Positions 1-14,499 of a stretch of 64,000 nucleotides of DNA are shown piece after piece. A model generated the notes under the pieces. It was not told the origin of the DNA. It searched no databases and worked only from the letters and a program-made list of their open reading frames with translations. Source of the stretch: Mactra quadrangularis (Eukaryota; Mollusca; Bivalvia; Venerida; Mactridae); the NCBI GenBank assembly GCA_025267735.1, contig CM046297.1, positions 37,784,011 to 37,848,010 on the forward strand, in the 5' to 3' direction. How positions within the stretch are numbered: position 1 is the stretch's first letter; each line of letters starts with the position of its first letter. A program made the translations under genes and the position numbers.

Positions 1-3000
1 TACAAGGGCATGGAGTCTTATACTTATCAATGTATTAAAGGTATATAACAAGGGCATGGAGTCTTATACTTATCAATGTATTAAAGGTATATTACAATGG
101 CATGGAGTCTTATTCTTATCAATATATAATACAGGTATATAAAAGGGCATGGAGTCTTATGTTTATCAATATATTAAAGGTATATTACAAGGGCATGGAG
201 TCTTATACTTATTTATAAATAAAGGTATATTACAAGGGCATGGAGTCTTATTCTTATCAATATATTAAAGGTATATGAGAAGGGCTTGGAGTCTTATTTT
301 TATCAATATATTAAAGGTATGTGAGAAGGGCATCGAGCCTAAGCTTCATCAATAAAATAACAGTATAAGAAAAGGGCATGCATTCTTATTTTTATCAATA
401 TGTTAAAGGTACATGAAAAAAGCATGGAGTCTAAGTTTTATCTATATATTAAAGGTATATTACAAGGGCATGGAGTCTTAGCTTCATCAATAAAATAAAG
501 GTATATGAGAAGGGCATTGAGTCTTATACTTATCAATGTATTAAAGGTATATGACAAGGGAATGCAGTCTAATACTTATCAATGTATTAAAGGTATATGA
601 CAAGGGCATGGAGTCTTATACTTATCAGTGTATTAAAGGTATATCAGAAGGGCATGATGGAGTCTTATTCTTATCAATATATTAAAGGTGTAATACAAGA
701 GCATGGAGTCTTATACTTATCAATATATTAAAGGTATAATACAATAGCATGGAGTCTTATTCTTATCAATATATTAAAGGTGTAATACAAGAGCATGGAG
801 TCTTATTCTTATCAATATATTAAAGGTGTAATACAAGGGCATGAAGTCTTATATTTATTCATATATTAAAGGTATATGACAAGGGCTTGGAGTCTTATAC
901 TTATCAATGTATTAAAGGTATAATACAAGGGCATGGAGTCTTATTCTTATCAATGTATTAAAGGTATATTACAGGGGCATCGAATCTTGTACTTATCAAT
1001 ATATCAAAGGTATATTACAAGGGCATGAAGTATCATTATTACCAATATATTATAGGTATATGAGAAGGGCATGGAGTCTTATACTGATTTATAAATTTAT
1101 GGTATATTACAAGGTCATGGAATTTTATACTTATCAATATATGAAAGGTATATTACAAGGGCATGGAGTCTTATTGTTATCAATATATTTAAGGAATATT
1201 AGAAGGGCTTGAAGTCTTATTTTTATCAATATGTTAAAGGTGTATAAAAAGGGAAAGGAGTCTTATTTTGATCAATATATTAAAGGTATATGAGAAGGGC
1301 ATGGAGTCTTACACTTATTTATAAACTAAAGGTATATAAAAGGGCATGGAGTCTAAAACTTATCAATGTATTAAAGGTATATTACAAGGTCATGGAGTCT
1401 TACACTTATCAATATATTAAAAGTATATTACAGGGGCATGGAATCTTATACTTTTAAATATACCAAAGGTATATTACAAGGGCTTGGAGTCTTATTTTTA
1501 TCAATATGTTAATGTATATTACAAGGGCATGGAGTCTTATACTTATCAATGTATTAAAGGTATATTACAAGGGCTTGGAGTCTTATACTTATCAATGTAT
1601 TAAAGGTATATTACAAGGGCATGGAGTCTTATACTTATCAATGTATTAAAGGTATATTACAAGGGCATGGAGTCTTAGTTTTATCAATATGTTAAAGGTA
1701 TATTACAAGGGCATGGAGCCTAGTTTTATCAATATCTTAAAGGTATATTACAAGGGCATGGAGTCTTATATTTATCAATATATTAAAGGTATATAAAAGG
1801 TCATAGAGTCTAATACTTATCAATGTATTAAAAGTTTATGAAAAGGGCATGGAGTCTTATTTTTATCAATATCTTAAAGGTATATTACAAGGGCTTGGAG
1901 TCTTATACTTATCAATGTATTAAAGGTCAATTACTAGGGCATGGAGTCTTATATTTATCAATATATTAAATGTATATTACAACGGCATGGATCCTTATAT
2001 TCATTTATACTTTAAAGGTATATGACAAGGGCTTGGAGTCTTATACTTATCAATGTATTAAAGGTATATTACAAGGGCATGGAGTCTTATACTTATCAAT
2101 ATATTAAAGGTATATGACAAGGGCATGGAGTCTTATACTTATCAATGTATTAAAGGTATATTACAAGGGCATGGAGTCTTATACTTATCAATGTATTAAA
2201 GGTATATTACAAGGGCTTGGAGTCTTATACTTATCAATATATTAAAGGTATATTACAAGGGCTTGGAGTCTTATACTTATCAATGAATTAAAGGTATATT
2301 ACAAGGGCTTGGAGTCTTATACTTATCAATGTATTGCAGGTATATGACAAGGGAATAATGGAGTTTTATTCTTATCAATATATTAAAGGTATATTACAAA
2401 GGCCTGGAGTCTTATTCTTATCAATGTATTAAAGGTATATTACAAGGGCATGGAGTCTTATTCTTATCAATGTATTAAAGGTATATTACAAGGGCATGGA
2501 GTCTTATACTTATCAATGTATTAAAGGTATATGACAAGGGCATGGAGTCTTATTCTTATCAATGAATTAAAGGTATATAACAAGGGCATGGAGTCTTATA
2601 CTTATCAATGTATTAAAGGTATATAACAAACGCATGGAGTCTTATTCTTATCAATATATAATACAGGTATATAAAGGGCATGGAGTCTTATGTTTTTCAA
2701 TATATTAAAGGTATATTACAAGGGCATGGAGTCTTATACTTATTTATAAATAAAGGTATATTACAAGGGCATGGAGTCTTATACTAATTTATAAATAAAG
2801 GTATATTACAAGGGCATGGAGTCTTATTCTTAATAAAATATTATTGGTATATGAGAAGGGCTTGGAGTCTTGTTTTTATCAATATATTAAAGGTATGTGA
2901 GAAGGGCATCGAGCCTAAGCTTCATCAATAAAATAACAGTATAAGAAAAGGGCATGCATTCTTATTTTTATCAATATATTAAAGGTACATGAAAAAAGCA

Positions 3001-6000
3001 TGGAGTCTAAGTTTTATCAATATATTAAAGGTATATTACAAGGGCATGGAGACTTATTTTTATCAATATCTTAAAGGTATATTACAAGGGCATGGAGTCT
3101 TAGCTTCATCAATAAAATAAAGGTATATGAGAAGGGCATTGAGTCTTATTTTGATCAATATATGCAATGTATATTACAAGGGCATGGAGTCTTATTCTTA
3201 TTAATATATTAAAAGAATATGAGAAGGGCTTGGAGTCTTATTTTTATCAATATGTTAAAGGTATATGAAAAGGGAAGGGAGTCTTATTTTGATCAATATA
3301 TAAAAGGTAAATGAAAAGGGCATGGAGCCAAAGTTTTATCAATAAAATAAAGGTATATAAAAAGGGCATGGACTCTTATTTTTATCAATATGTTAAAGGT
3401 ATATTACAAGGGCATGGAGTCTTAGTTTTATCAATATATTAAAGGTATATTAAAAGGGCATGGAGTCTTATTCTTATCAATATGTTAAAGGTATATAACA
3501 ATGGCATGGAGTCTTATTTTTATCAACATGTTAAAGGTGTATAACAATGGCATGGAGTCATATTCTTATCAATATCTTAAAGGTATATTACAATGGCATG
3601 GAGTCTTATTCTTATCAATATCTTAAACGTATATGACAAGGGCATGCAGTCTAATACTTATCAATGCATTAAAGGTATATGACAAGGGCATTGAGTATTA
3701 TATTTATAAATATATTAAAGGTATATGACAAGGGCATGGAGTCTTATTCTTATCAATATATCAAAGGTATATTACAAGGGCATGAAGTATCATTATTACC
3801 AATATATTAAAGGTATATTAGAAGGGCTTGGAGTCTTATACTTATTTATAAATTTAAGGTATATTACAAGGGCTTGGAGTCTTATACTTATCAATATATC
3901 AAAGGTATATCTCAAGGGCATCGAGTCTTATTTTTATCAATTTATTTGTTTATTTATTGGAGTTAACGCCGTATCAACACAATTTAGGTCATTTCACGGC
4001 GTCCAGCGCACCTAACCTAGCTTTCTTGGACCATTGTCTATAACCAGTACTCTCCTACCCTTCCACAAGGCCGGAAACTTCTCAATATTATCTAATCAAT
4101 GGAGGAAAATCAACATTATTGTCAAATTTTCATGGAAGGGTATAACCTCCCCGGGCGGGATTCGAACACGCACCCCCTCGGGCACAAGTATCCAAATCCC
4201 GGCGCGCTACCAACTGCGCTATCGACCCGGGTTATTATTTTTATTTTTATATTTTTATTTTTATATCAATATATTAAAGGTATATGATAAGGGCATGTTG
4301 TTATATTTATCAATATATTAAAGGTATATGACAAGGGCAAGGTATCTTATACTAATCAATATATTAAAGGTATATGACAAGGGCATGGTGTCTTATATTG
4401 ATTTATATATTAAAGGTATATGACAAGGGCTTGAAGTCTTATACTTATCAATGTATTAAAGGTATAATACAAAGGCGCGGAGTCTTATTCTTATCAATGT
4501 TTTAAAGGTATATTACAAGGGCATGGAGTCTTATAGTTATCAATATATTAAAGGTATATGAGAAGGGCATGGAGTATTATACTTATTACAAATTAAAGGT
4601 ACATCACAAGGGCATGGAGTCTTATAGTTATCAATATATTAAAGGTATATGAGAAGGGCATGGAGTATTATACTTATTACAAATTAAAGGTATATTACAA
4701 GGGCATGGAGTCTTATATTTATCAATATATTACAGGTATATTACAAGGGCATGGAGCCTCAAATTCATTTATATATTATAGGTATATGACAAGGGCATGG
4801 AGTCTAATACTTATCAATGTATTAAAGGTATATGACAAGAGCATAATGGAGTTTTATTCTTATCAATATATTGCAGGTATATTACAAGGGCATGGAGTCT
4901 TATTCTTATCAATGTATTAAAGGTATATAAAAAAAGGGCATGGAGTCTTATTATTATCAATATATAATAAAGGTATATAAAAAGGGCATGGAGTCTAATA
5001 CTTATCAATGTAATAAAGGTATATGACAAGGGCTTAATGGAGTTTTATTTTTATCATTATATTAAAGGTATATTACAAGGGCATGGATTCCTTTTCTTAT
5101 CAATGTATTAAAGGTACATTACAAGGGCATGGAGTCTTATTTTTATCAATATATAATAAAGGTATATGAAAAGGCCATGGAGTCTTATTTTTATCAATAT
5201 GCTTAAGGTATATTACAAGGGCATGGAGTCTTATTCTTATCAATGTATTAAAGGTATATTACAAGGGCATGGAATTTTATATTTATCCATATATTAAAGG
5301 TATATTACAAGGGCATAGAGTCTTATATTTATCAATGTATTAAAGGTATATAACAAGGGGTTGGAGCCTTATATTCATTTATATATTAAAGGTGTATGAC
5401 AAGGGCATGGAGTCTTATACTTATCAATGTATTAAAGGTATATGACAAGGTCTTGGAGTCTTATTCTTATCAATGTATTAAAGGTATATTACAAGGGCAT
5501 GGAGTCTTATAGTTATCAATATATTAAAGGTATATTACAAGGGCATGGAGTCTTATACTTATCAATGTATTAAAGGTATATTACAAGGGCTTGGAGTCTT
5601 ATACTTATCAATGTATTAAAGGTATATTACAAGGGCATGGAGTCTTATACTTTTCAATGTATTAAAGGTATATTACAAGGGCATGGAGTCTTATTCTAAT
5701 CAATATATAATAAAGGTATATAAAAGGGAATGGAGTCTAATTTTTATCAATGTATTACAGGTATATTACAGAGGCATGGAGTCTTATACTTATCTATGTA
5801 TTAAAGGTATATGAAAAGGGCATGGAGTCTTATTTTTATCAATATGCTAAAGGTATATTACAAGGGCATGGAGTCTTATTCTTATCAATATATTAAAGGT
5901 ATATTACATGGGCATTGAGTCTTATTCTTATCAATATCTTAAAGGTATATTTAAAGGGCATGGAGTCTTATATTCATTTATATATTAAAGGTATATGACA

Positions 6001-7400
6001 ATGACATGGAGTCTTATACTTATCAATGTATTAAAGGTATATTACAAGGGCATGGAGCCTTATATTCATTTATATATTAAAGGTATATGACAAGGGCATG
6101 GAGTCTTATACTTATCAATGTATTAAAGGTATATTACAAGGGTAGGGAGCCTTATATTCATTTATATATTAAAGGTATATTACAAGGGCATGGAGTCTTA
6201 TATTTATCAATATATTAAAGGTATATGACAAGGGCATGGAGTCTTATACTTATCAATATAATAAAGGTATATGACAAGGGCATGGAGTCTTAGACTTATC
6301 AATCTATTAAAGGTATATGAAAATGGCATAGAGTCTTTTTTTATCAATATGTTAAAGGTATATGACAAGGGCATGGACTCTTAGCTTCATCAATAAAATA
6401 AAGGTATATGAGAAAGGCATGGAGTCTTATATTTATCAATCTATAATTAAGGTATATGAAAAGAGTATGGAGTCTTATTTTTATCAATATGTATTAAAGG
6501 TATATGAAAAGGGCATGGAGACTTATAATTATCAATATATAATTAAGGTATATGAAAAGGGCATTATCAATATATCAAAGGTATATATTTATCAATATGT
6601 TAAAGGTTTATGAGAAGGGCTTGGAGTCTTATTTTTATCAATATGTAAAAGGTATATGAAAAGGGCATAGAATTTCATATTTTTCAATATATTAAAGCTA
6701 TATTACAAGGGCATGGAGTTTTTTATTTATCAATATATTAATGGTATATTACAAAAAATACAAAATATGGAGTTTTATATTTTTCAATATATTAAAGGTA
6801 TATTACAAGGTACGGAGTCTAATATTTACCAATAAATTAAAGGTATATTACAAGGGCATGAAGTCTTATTCTTATCAATATATGAAAGGTATATTACGTG
6901 GGCATGGAGTCTTATTCTTATCAATATCTTAAAGGTATATTAAAAGGGCTTGGATTCTTATACTTATCAATGTATTAAAGGTATATGCCCAAGGCATGGA
7001 GTCTCATTCTTATCAATATTTTAGAGGTATTTGACGAGGGCATGGAGTCTTTCATTTATCAATATATTAAAGGTATATGACAAGGGCATGGAATCTTATA
7101 TTTATCAATATATTAAAGGTATATGACAATTTCTTGGAGTTGGTAAGATATCAATATATTAGGGTGTCTAAAAAGGCCATTGAGTCTTTTACCTATCAAT
7201 ATATCAAATGTATATGAAAAGAGGATGGAGTCTTATACTTATCATTTTACAAAAGGAGTATGGAAAGGGTTTGATGTCTTTTACGCATCAATATATTAAA
7301 GGCATATGAAAAGGGCTTGGGGTCTTATATTTATCGATATATTCAAGGTATATGACAAGGACATGGAGTCATATATTTATAACTGTAAGATATATGAAAC
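1..7400. repeat. 46-bp satellite array (about 155 copies)
   Basis: The unit repeats every 46 bp; for example GGGCATGGA recurs at 6 and 52. Each unit has a core GGGCATGGAGTCTTAT followed by TATCAATATATTAAAGG and GTATATTACAA. Copies vary by point changes and small indels, degrade toward 7100-7400, and are interrupted only by the SINE at about 3946-4262. Short open frames on both strands inside it are by-products of the repeat, since 46 is not a multiple of 3. No gene is seen. The left edge lies outside the window. Confidence 0.97.
3946..4232 (-). mobile_element. tRNA-derived SINE inserted in the 46-bp satellite
   Basis: Read on the minus strand, 4231-4149 is tRNA-like. An A box (TAGCGCAGTTGGTAGCGCG) can form a D-stem GCGC/GCGC, and a B box (GTTCGAATCCC) follows. 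The acceptor stem does not pair, so this is a SINE head and not a working tRNA. A central part contains CGGCCTTGTGG. The 3' end reads GGCGTTAACTCC followed by an A-rich AATAAATAAAC tail, of a type common in mollusc retroposons. The satellite text TTATTTTTATCAAT recurs in altered form on both flanks and may be the target duplication. Confidence 0.85.
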
Positions 7401-8319
7401 AGCTTTAAGTCTAATATTTGATCTGATTAGTTTTTAATTTCAAACAAATTAGATATACATTAGGCATAATACCAGTAAATATTAATTCAGATGTATTCAC
7501 TAGAAATATGTTTAATTCTAAGTCAAACATCCAATACAAGTTAAAGACTCCCTTTTTGAAGAATGGGATAATATTCCCATTGGAAAATCATTTCTAGAGT
7601 TGTAATGCGGGGAAGTTTCTTGATAAACCACCGCTTGTAGATTTCATAAATTATTTATAAATCTAAACTCAAAAGATAATATATTGCTAAAGTTGTTAAC
7701 CTGCTCCCATGAAAACATTATGTAGATAAGCAAGATATAAATACATGAATACATGCTTCCAAATTCATGTATTTTAGTTAACAACAATTATCTCCCTTTA
7801 ATATGAACAGCTACAATAAACCTAATATCTAGTTTGTATAAAGACCTGACCCTAACCATAAGTCTTTTGTATTAATTATAATAGGCCACTTAATTTAACA
7901 TCATCATGCCCTGATAAAATCCCTGTACTGCAACAGTGCAATACATTTGAAAATTTCTCCGATTTGTAAATCTTAAATAATCGGTTATTGACCCCACTGT
8001 TTTTTGCTGAATACAATTTTTTGCCAAGCAGTGCAGCGAAGCTGACATACAATATTACAGCTCTTCTCCCTTACATCATAATATGCTCTGACCTGGGAAC
8101 AGGAGATGCAGGTTACAGATAATTGATGCATAACATTTACTTACTACATGATAATTAATTATTGTGACATGACCTACTATAAAATAACTTCAGAAGCAGG
8201 ATCACTGTTGACCATAAAACATAAAAGTATATATAGGGCTAACAGCTCTATCTGAGCACATTTGTTTAAGATTGAACTATTGAATTTGAGGATCTGTGAG
8301 AAACAAATTAGTGATGCAT
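7401..8319. other. AT-rich single-copy spacer, no gene seen
   Basis: The satellite decays out by about 7400. What follows is ordinary AT-rich sequence with no long open frame, no convincing exon and no repeat recognised. The first degenerate units of the next satellite appear from about 8320. Confidence 0.6.
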
Positions 8320-10760
8320 AGGTTTGATGTGATCCTATGATATCAGCCTACCCCCACTTGGTCCTGTCTATGAAATTTATAAAGTGACATGATCCTACGA
8401 TATCAGCCCCCCCTACTTGGTCCTGTCTATGAAATCTATAAAGTGACATGATCCTATGATATCAGCCCAGCCCCCCCACTCGGTCCTGTCTATGACATTT
8501 ATAGTGATATAATCCTATGATATCAGCTCAGGTCCCCCACTTGGTCCTGCCTATGACATTTATAAAGTGACATAATTCTATGATATCAGCCCAGCCCCCT
8601 CCCCCCTCCACTTGGTCCTGTCAATGACATTTATAGTTACATAATCCTATGGTATCAGCCCAGCCCCCCCCCTCCACTTGGTCCTGTCAATGACATTTAT
8701 AGTTACATAATCCTATGATATCAGCCCAGCCCCCCCCCCCACTTGGTCCTGTCAATGACATTTATAGTGACATAATCCTAAGATATCAGCCCAGCCCCCC
8801 CCCCCCACTTGGTCCTGCCTATGACATTTATAAAGTGACATAATCCTATGATATCAGCCCAGCCCCCTCCCCCACTTAGTCCTGTCTATGACATTTATAG
8901 TGACATAATTCTATGATATCAGCCAAGCCCCCCTCACTTGGTCCTGTCTATGACATTTATAGTGATATAATCCTATGATATCAGCTCAGGTCCCCCACTT
9001 GGTCCTGTCTATGACTTTAGCCCAGCTCCCCCCACTTGGTTCTGTCTATGACATTTATAGTGACATAATCCTATGATATCAGCCCAGCTCCCCTCACTTG
9101 GTCCTGTCTATGACATTTATAGTGACATAATCCTATGATATCAGCCCAGCTCCCCTCACTTGGTCCTGTCTATGACATTTATAGTGACATAATCCTATGA
9201 TATCAGCCCAGCTCCCCTCACTTGGTCCTGTCTATGACATTTATAGTGACATAATCCTATGAAATCAGCCCAGTCCCCCCCCCACTTGGTCCTGTCTATG
9301 ACATTTATAGTGACATAATCCTATGATATCAGCCCAGCCCCCCTCACTTGGTCCTGTCTGACATTTATAGTGACATAATCCTATGATATCAGCCCAGCCC
9401 CCCCCTCACTTGGTCCTGTCTATGACATTTATAGTGACATAATCCTAAGATATCAGCCCAGCCCCCCCCCCCACTTGGTCCTGTCTATGACATTTATAGT
9501 GACATAATCCTATGATATCAGCCCAGTCCCCCCCCACTTGGTCCTGTCTATGACATTTATAGTGACATAATTCTATGATATCAGCCCAGTCCCCCCTCAC
9601 TTGGTCCTGTCTATGACATTTATAGTGACATAATCCTATGATATCAGCCCAGCCCCCATCACTTGGTCCTGTCTATGACATTTATAGTGACATAATCCTA
9701 TGATATCAGCCCAGCCCCCCCCTCACTTGGTCCTGTCTGACATTTATAGTGACATAATTCTATGATATCAGCCCAGTTCCCTCTCACTTGGTCCTGTCTA
9801 TGACATTTATAGTGACATAATCCTATGATATCAGCCCAGCCCCCCCCCTTCACTTGGTCCTGTCTATGACATTTATAGTGACATAATTTTATGATATCAG
9901 CCCAGCCCCCCCAACTTGGTCCTGTCTATGACATATATAAATTGACATGATCCTCTGATATCAGCTCAGCCCCCCCCCCCCTTCACTTGGTCTTGTCTTT
10001 GACATATATATAGTGACATAATCCTATGATACCAGCCCAGCCCCCCCCCCCCCTTCACTTGGTCTTGTTTTTGACATATATATAGTGACATAATCCTATG
10101 ATATCAGCCCAGCCCCCCCCCCCTTCACTTGGTCTTGTCTTTGACATATATATAGTGACATAATCCTATGATACCAGCCCAGCCCCCCCCCTTCACTTGG
10201 TCTTGTTTTTGACATATATATAGTGACATAATCCTATGATATCAGCCCAGTCCCTCCCCACTTGGTCCTGTCTATGACATTTATAGTGACATAATTCTAT
10301 GATATCAGCCCAGTTCCCTCTCACTTGGTCCTGTCTATGACATTTATAGTGACATAATCCTATGATATCAGCCCAGCCCCCCCCCACTTGGTCCTGTCTA
10401 TGACATTTATAGTATCATAATCCTATGATATCAGCCAAGTCCCTCCCCACTTGGTCCTGTCTATGACATTTATAGTGACATAATCCTATGATATCAGCCC
10501 AGCCCCCCCTTCACTTGGTCCTGTCTATGACATTTATAGTGACATAATCCTATGATATCAGCCCTGCCCCCCCCCCTTCACTTGGTCCTGTCTATGACAT
10601 TTATAGTGACATAATCCTATGATATCAGCCCAGCCCCCCCCCCTTCACTTGGTCCTGTCTATGACATTTATAGTGACATAATCCTATATCAGCCCAGCCC
10701 CCCCCCACTTTGTCCTGTCTGACATTTATAGTGACATAATCCTATGATATCAACTCAGCA
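8320..10760. repeat. 63-70-bp satellite with a C-tract in every unit (about 37 copies)
   Basis: The unit is TGACATAATCCTATGATATC, then AGCCCAGC, a run of about 4-14 C, CACTTGGTCCTGTCTATG, and ACATTTATAG. Unit length varies mainly with the C-tract. The first copies (8320-8460) carry diverged variants (ATGAAATTTATAAAG). A sub-block at 9960-10210 carries a variant (TTCACTTGGTCTTGTCTTTG and TATATATAGTG) that has spread locally. Open frames here are repeat artefacts. Confidence 0.97.
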
Positions 10761-11060
10761 CCCCTCAGCTCAGCTAATCCAGTTATAAATTGAGTATATA
10801 ATTATGACTACTTCAAATTAAGTATTAAATAGTGTAATAGTAATATTGACATAGCTTTGTAAGTATTTTCTAGATTTAATGCATAAAAAATAAATAATCA
10901 AATGCTGTTTTGAATAGTGTCCATCTACTCAAAAAATTCTAAACATTCTATCATACTAAACTGTTCTGTAAAACAAGAAATGACATCTGGATGTTATGCC
11001 CATAAATTTTATCTATGTTTGTTAAAAATTTGAAACTTATCAGATCAAAACAAATACAGT
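10761..11060. other. AT-rich spacer, nothing recognised
   Basis: Short AT-rich stretch between the C-tract satellite and the next tandem-core element. No exon-like frame or inverted repeat was seen. Confidence 0.5.
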
Positions 11061-13810
11061 CAATGGACAATGCTCTCGACTATTCAGGAATTTGTGTTTA
11101 CAGCATCAACCATGGTTTGCAAAACAATTCAAATGAGTGCTAGAATAAGCATGCAATACATGAACCAGGTGTTTTAAGTCTAAACAATAACAATAAAAGG
11201 GTCATAATCAAATTAAAAGTCTTGCAGCAATGCAACTTAGTATTTGACCTCAAATGGTAACCCTGAAGACATATGTGAAGTTTCAAGTGAGTCCCTTCAG
11301 AAGTTTCAAAGATAAGATATTGCACCTAAACACTTTACAAAGAAATTTTAGCATGAAAGTGTTTGACCGATAAACTTAACCTGTCGACAGGTGTTAAGTT
11401 TCAACAGAATCCCATCAGTAAGTTCAAAGATAAATTGTTGCACCAAAACACTTAACAAATCTATTTCAAAGTAAAAAAGGGACATAATCCAGTCAAATGC
11501 CATGCTAAAGTTATGCAAAGTAGTATTTGACCTCTAATGGCAACCCTGTAGACATGGGTTAAGTTTCAAAATAATCCTTTAAGTAATTTAAAGATAAATT
11601 GTTGCACTAAAAGACTTAACCAAGAAATCTCAAAGTATAATATAAAATAATATATAATATAAAATAGCCATAATCCAGGCCAAAGTCATGCAAGAGTTGT
11701 GCAACTTGATACTTAACCCCCAATCCTTACCCAGTTTTACAAGAGTTAAGTTTAAAAAACCTTCAGTAGTTTCAAAAATAAAATGTTGCACAAAAACACA
11801 ACCAATAAATATTAATATATCAAAGGGCCTTAATCAAGTCAAATGTCCTATTAGACTTATGCAACTTGGCATTTGACCTCCTAAAGTAACCCAAAGACAA
11901 GTGTTAAGTTTCAAAAGGATCCCTTCAGTTGTTTCAAAGATATATTGTTGCACCTAAAACTTAACCATGAAACTTATTACATATAAAAGATACATAAACT
12001 GCCAAAGGGCATGCAAGAGCTGTGCAACATGGTAATTGACATCCAATCATAACCCAGTTTTACCAATGTGAAGTTTTAAGTGAATCCCTACGATCAGTAG
12101 ATTAAATGACTAAATGTTGCCCCATAAAAACCTAACTAAGAAATCTCAAAGTATAAAAGGGCCATAATCTAGCCAAAGGTCATGCTAGAGTTATGCAACT
12201 TGGTAATTGACCTCTACCTGTAGACATGTTTTAAGTTTCGAAAGAATTCCTTCCGCAATTTCAAAGATAAATTGTTGCCCTAATAAAACTTAACCAAGAA
12301 AGCACAAAGTATAAAAGGGCCTTAATCCAGTCAAATGCCATGCTAGAGTTATGCAACTTGGTATTTGACCTATAATAGTAACCTGTAGACATGGGTTAAG
12401 TTTCAAAAGAATCCCTGAAGTAGTTTCAAATATAAAATGTTGCACCAAAACACTTAACCAATACAATTTCTAAGTATAAAGGAACATAATCCAGTCAAAG
12501 ATTATGCTAGAGTTATGCAACTTGTTTTTTTACCTCAATCTATAACCCGGTTTTACATGTGTGAAAGTTCAAGTGGTTCCCTTTAGTAGTTTCAAATATA
12601 AAATGTTGCACCAAAACACTTAGCCAATAAAATTTCTAAGTATAAAGGGGACATAATCCAGTCAAAGATTATATTAGAGTTATGCAACTTGGTATTTGAC
12701 CTTCAATTGATACCGTGGTTTTACATGCGTAAAAGTTTAAGTGGTTCCCTTCAGTGGTTTCAAAATTAAATTGTTGCACCAAAAATCTTTATAAATTAAT
12801 TTCTATGTATAAAATGGACATAATCCAGCCAAAGGTCAAGGAAGAGTAGTGCAACTTGGTATAAACAGGTTTTACAAGTGTCAAGTGAACCCATTCAGTA
12901 GTTTCAATGACTTAATGTTTCCCAATAAAAACTTAACTAACAAATTTCTAAGAATAAAGGGACATAATCCAATCAAAGATTATGTTCAAGTTATGGAACT
13001 TGGTATTTGACCTCCAATGGTAACCCAGGTTTTACAATTAAGAGCAAAGTTTTAAGTAAACTCCTTCAGTAGTTTTAAAGATAAAATATTGCACCATATA
13101 ACTAAACCAATTCAGTTCTAAGAATAAAAGGGCCTTAATCCAGTCCAATGTCATGCAAGAGTTGTGCAACTTAATATTTGACCTACAATTGTAACACTGT
13201 TTTACAAAACTTAAGTTTCAAAAAAATCCCTTCAGTAGTTTCAAAGATAAAATGTTGCACCAAAAAACTTCAACATTAAATTTTTAAGTATAAAAGGGAC
13301 CTTACCCAGTCAAAGATTATGCTAGAGTTATGGAACTTGGTATCTACACCCAGGTTTTCAATGTGTGAAAATTCAAGTGGTTCCCTACGGTTGTTTTAAA
13401 GATAAAATGTTGCAACAAAAAACTTAATCAATAAATTTCAATGTATAAAAGGGACATAATCCAGTCAGATTATGTCAGAGTTATGCAACTTGGTATTTGA
13501 CATCCAATCATACCCCTGGTTAAACCTGGGTAAAAGTTCAAGAGAATCCTGTCAATGAAAAAAAATGTTGCACCATAAGACTAAACCAATAAATTTCTGA
13601 GTATAAAAGGGACATAATTCAGTAAAATGTCATGCTAGAGTTATGCAACTTGGTATTTGACTTACAATGGTAACCCTGTAGACATGCATGAAGTTTCAAG
13701 TGAATCCCTCCAGTATCAAAGCACTATAAACTTAACTAAGAAGTGTTACACTGATGCACAAATGAGTAGAATAGCCCTAATACTCTCCAAATATTGCGGC
13801 TAAAAAATAA
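11060..13810 (+). mobile_element. Long tandem-core (pearl-like) element, core unit about 160 bp
   Basis: Starts near GCTCTCGACTATTCAGGAAT (11072) and ends near GAGTAGAATAGCCCTAATAC and ATATTGCGGCTA (about 13805). The inside is about 16 diverged units. TTATGCAACTTGGTATTTGA recurs at roughly 11511, 11697, 11858, 12020, 12191 and 12349, so the period is about 160 bp. Each unit also carries AAGGGACATAATCCAGTCAA, GTAACCC, and TTCAGTAGTTTCAAAGATAA. Units differ by 15-30 percent by eye, so the array is old. No protein is encoded. The terminal motif marks the CGACTATTC subfamily, as at 22441-23625. Confidence 0.8.
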
Positions 13811-14499
13811 CTTACCAAGAATTCCGTATTCAAATACATATTCTGGAATGTGTTGGTAGAAATTCTCTTTCATGTTGAAATAAAATAATTATGATACAGA
13901 ACAAATATGAAACTTAGAATAGATATGTAATGTTACATACCTTAGTGTATCAGGTTGTATGTTGAATATTTCACATCTTCATGTCTTGCTTCTTCTTCCA
14001 TATGATGATCAAGTTATAGATTGTTTAAACATTAACATTGTAACAATTATTTTATGTTTGTTTTTTATTATTCAATTTAATATTTTTCAAATATTTTATG
14101 ATTCATAAAATATTGGTTGAAATTATTAGAATGGAAAGCAATGTGTATTGACTAAGCGATTAAGTTATCATTATACAGGCTGTCAACCAACAACTTATAA
14201 ATATGAGAAGTGTATAGGGATTTTATTTTTAAAATATAGGATTTCTTAGAGAAAAATGAATAGAAATCTAGGAATTATTGAGTAATATTCAATATGTTAT
14301 TGTTTAATAGCAGGACACCACACTAAAGGTACAAAATATATACTGAATTGAAGTTTTAGTTACATAGACATAAAATCTATCTATCTATCTAGTTACTGGA
14401 ATATAATTTCAAATGATTTTACTGAAGTAAACATTTTAACTACCTTTAAATTATATTATATATTATATAATTATATATACATATAAATCTAAAGACTAT
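13811..14499. other. AT-rich spacer with an (ATCT)n microsatellite
   Basis: Holds a short ATCT run near 14377-14391 and a TA-rich stretch at 14450-14485. No gene or transposon end was recognised. Confidence 0.5.

Noticed and set aside
4149..4231. Possible functional tRNA gene on the minus strand
   Set aside because: D-arm and B box are present but the acceptor stem does not pair and a SINE body follows.
3725..5029. Several 60-96-codon frames in the first 7 kb
   Set aside because: They follow the 46-bp satellite or cross the SINE; they have no independent coding signal.
1..10760. Regularly spaced repeats as a CRISPR array
   Set aside because: Units are head-to-tail with no unique spacers and the context is animal DNA.
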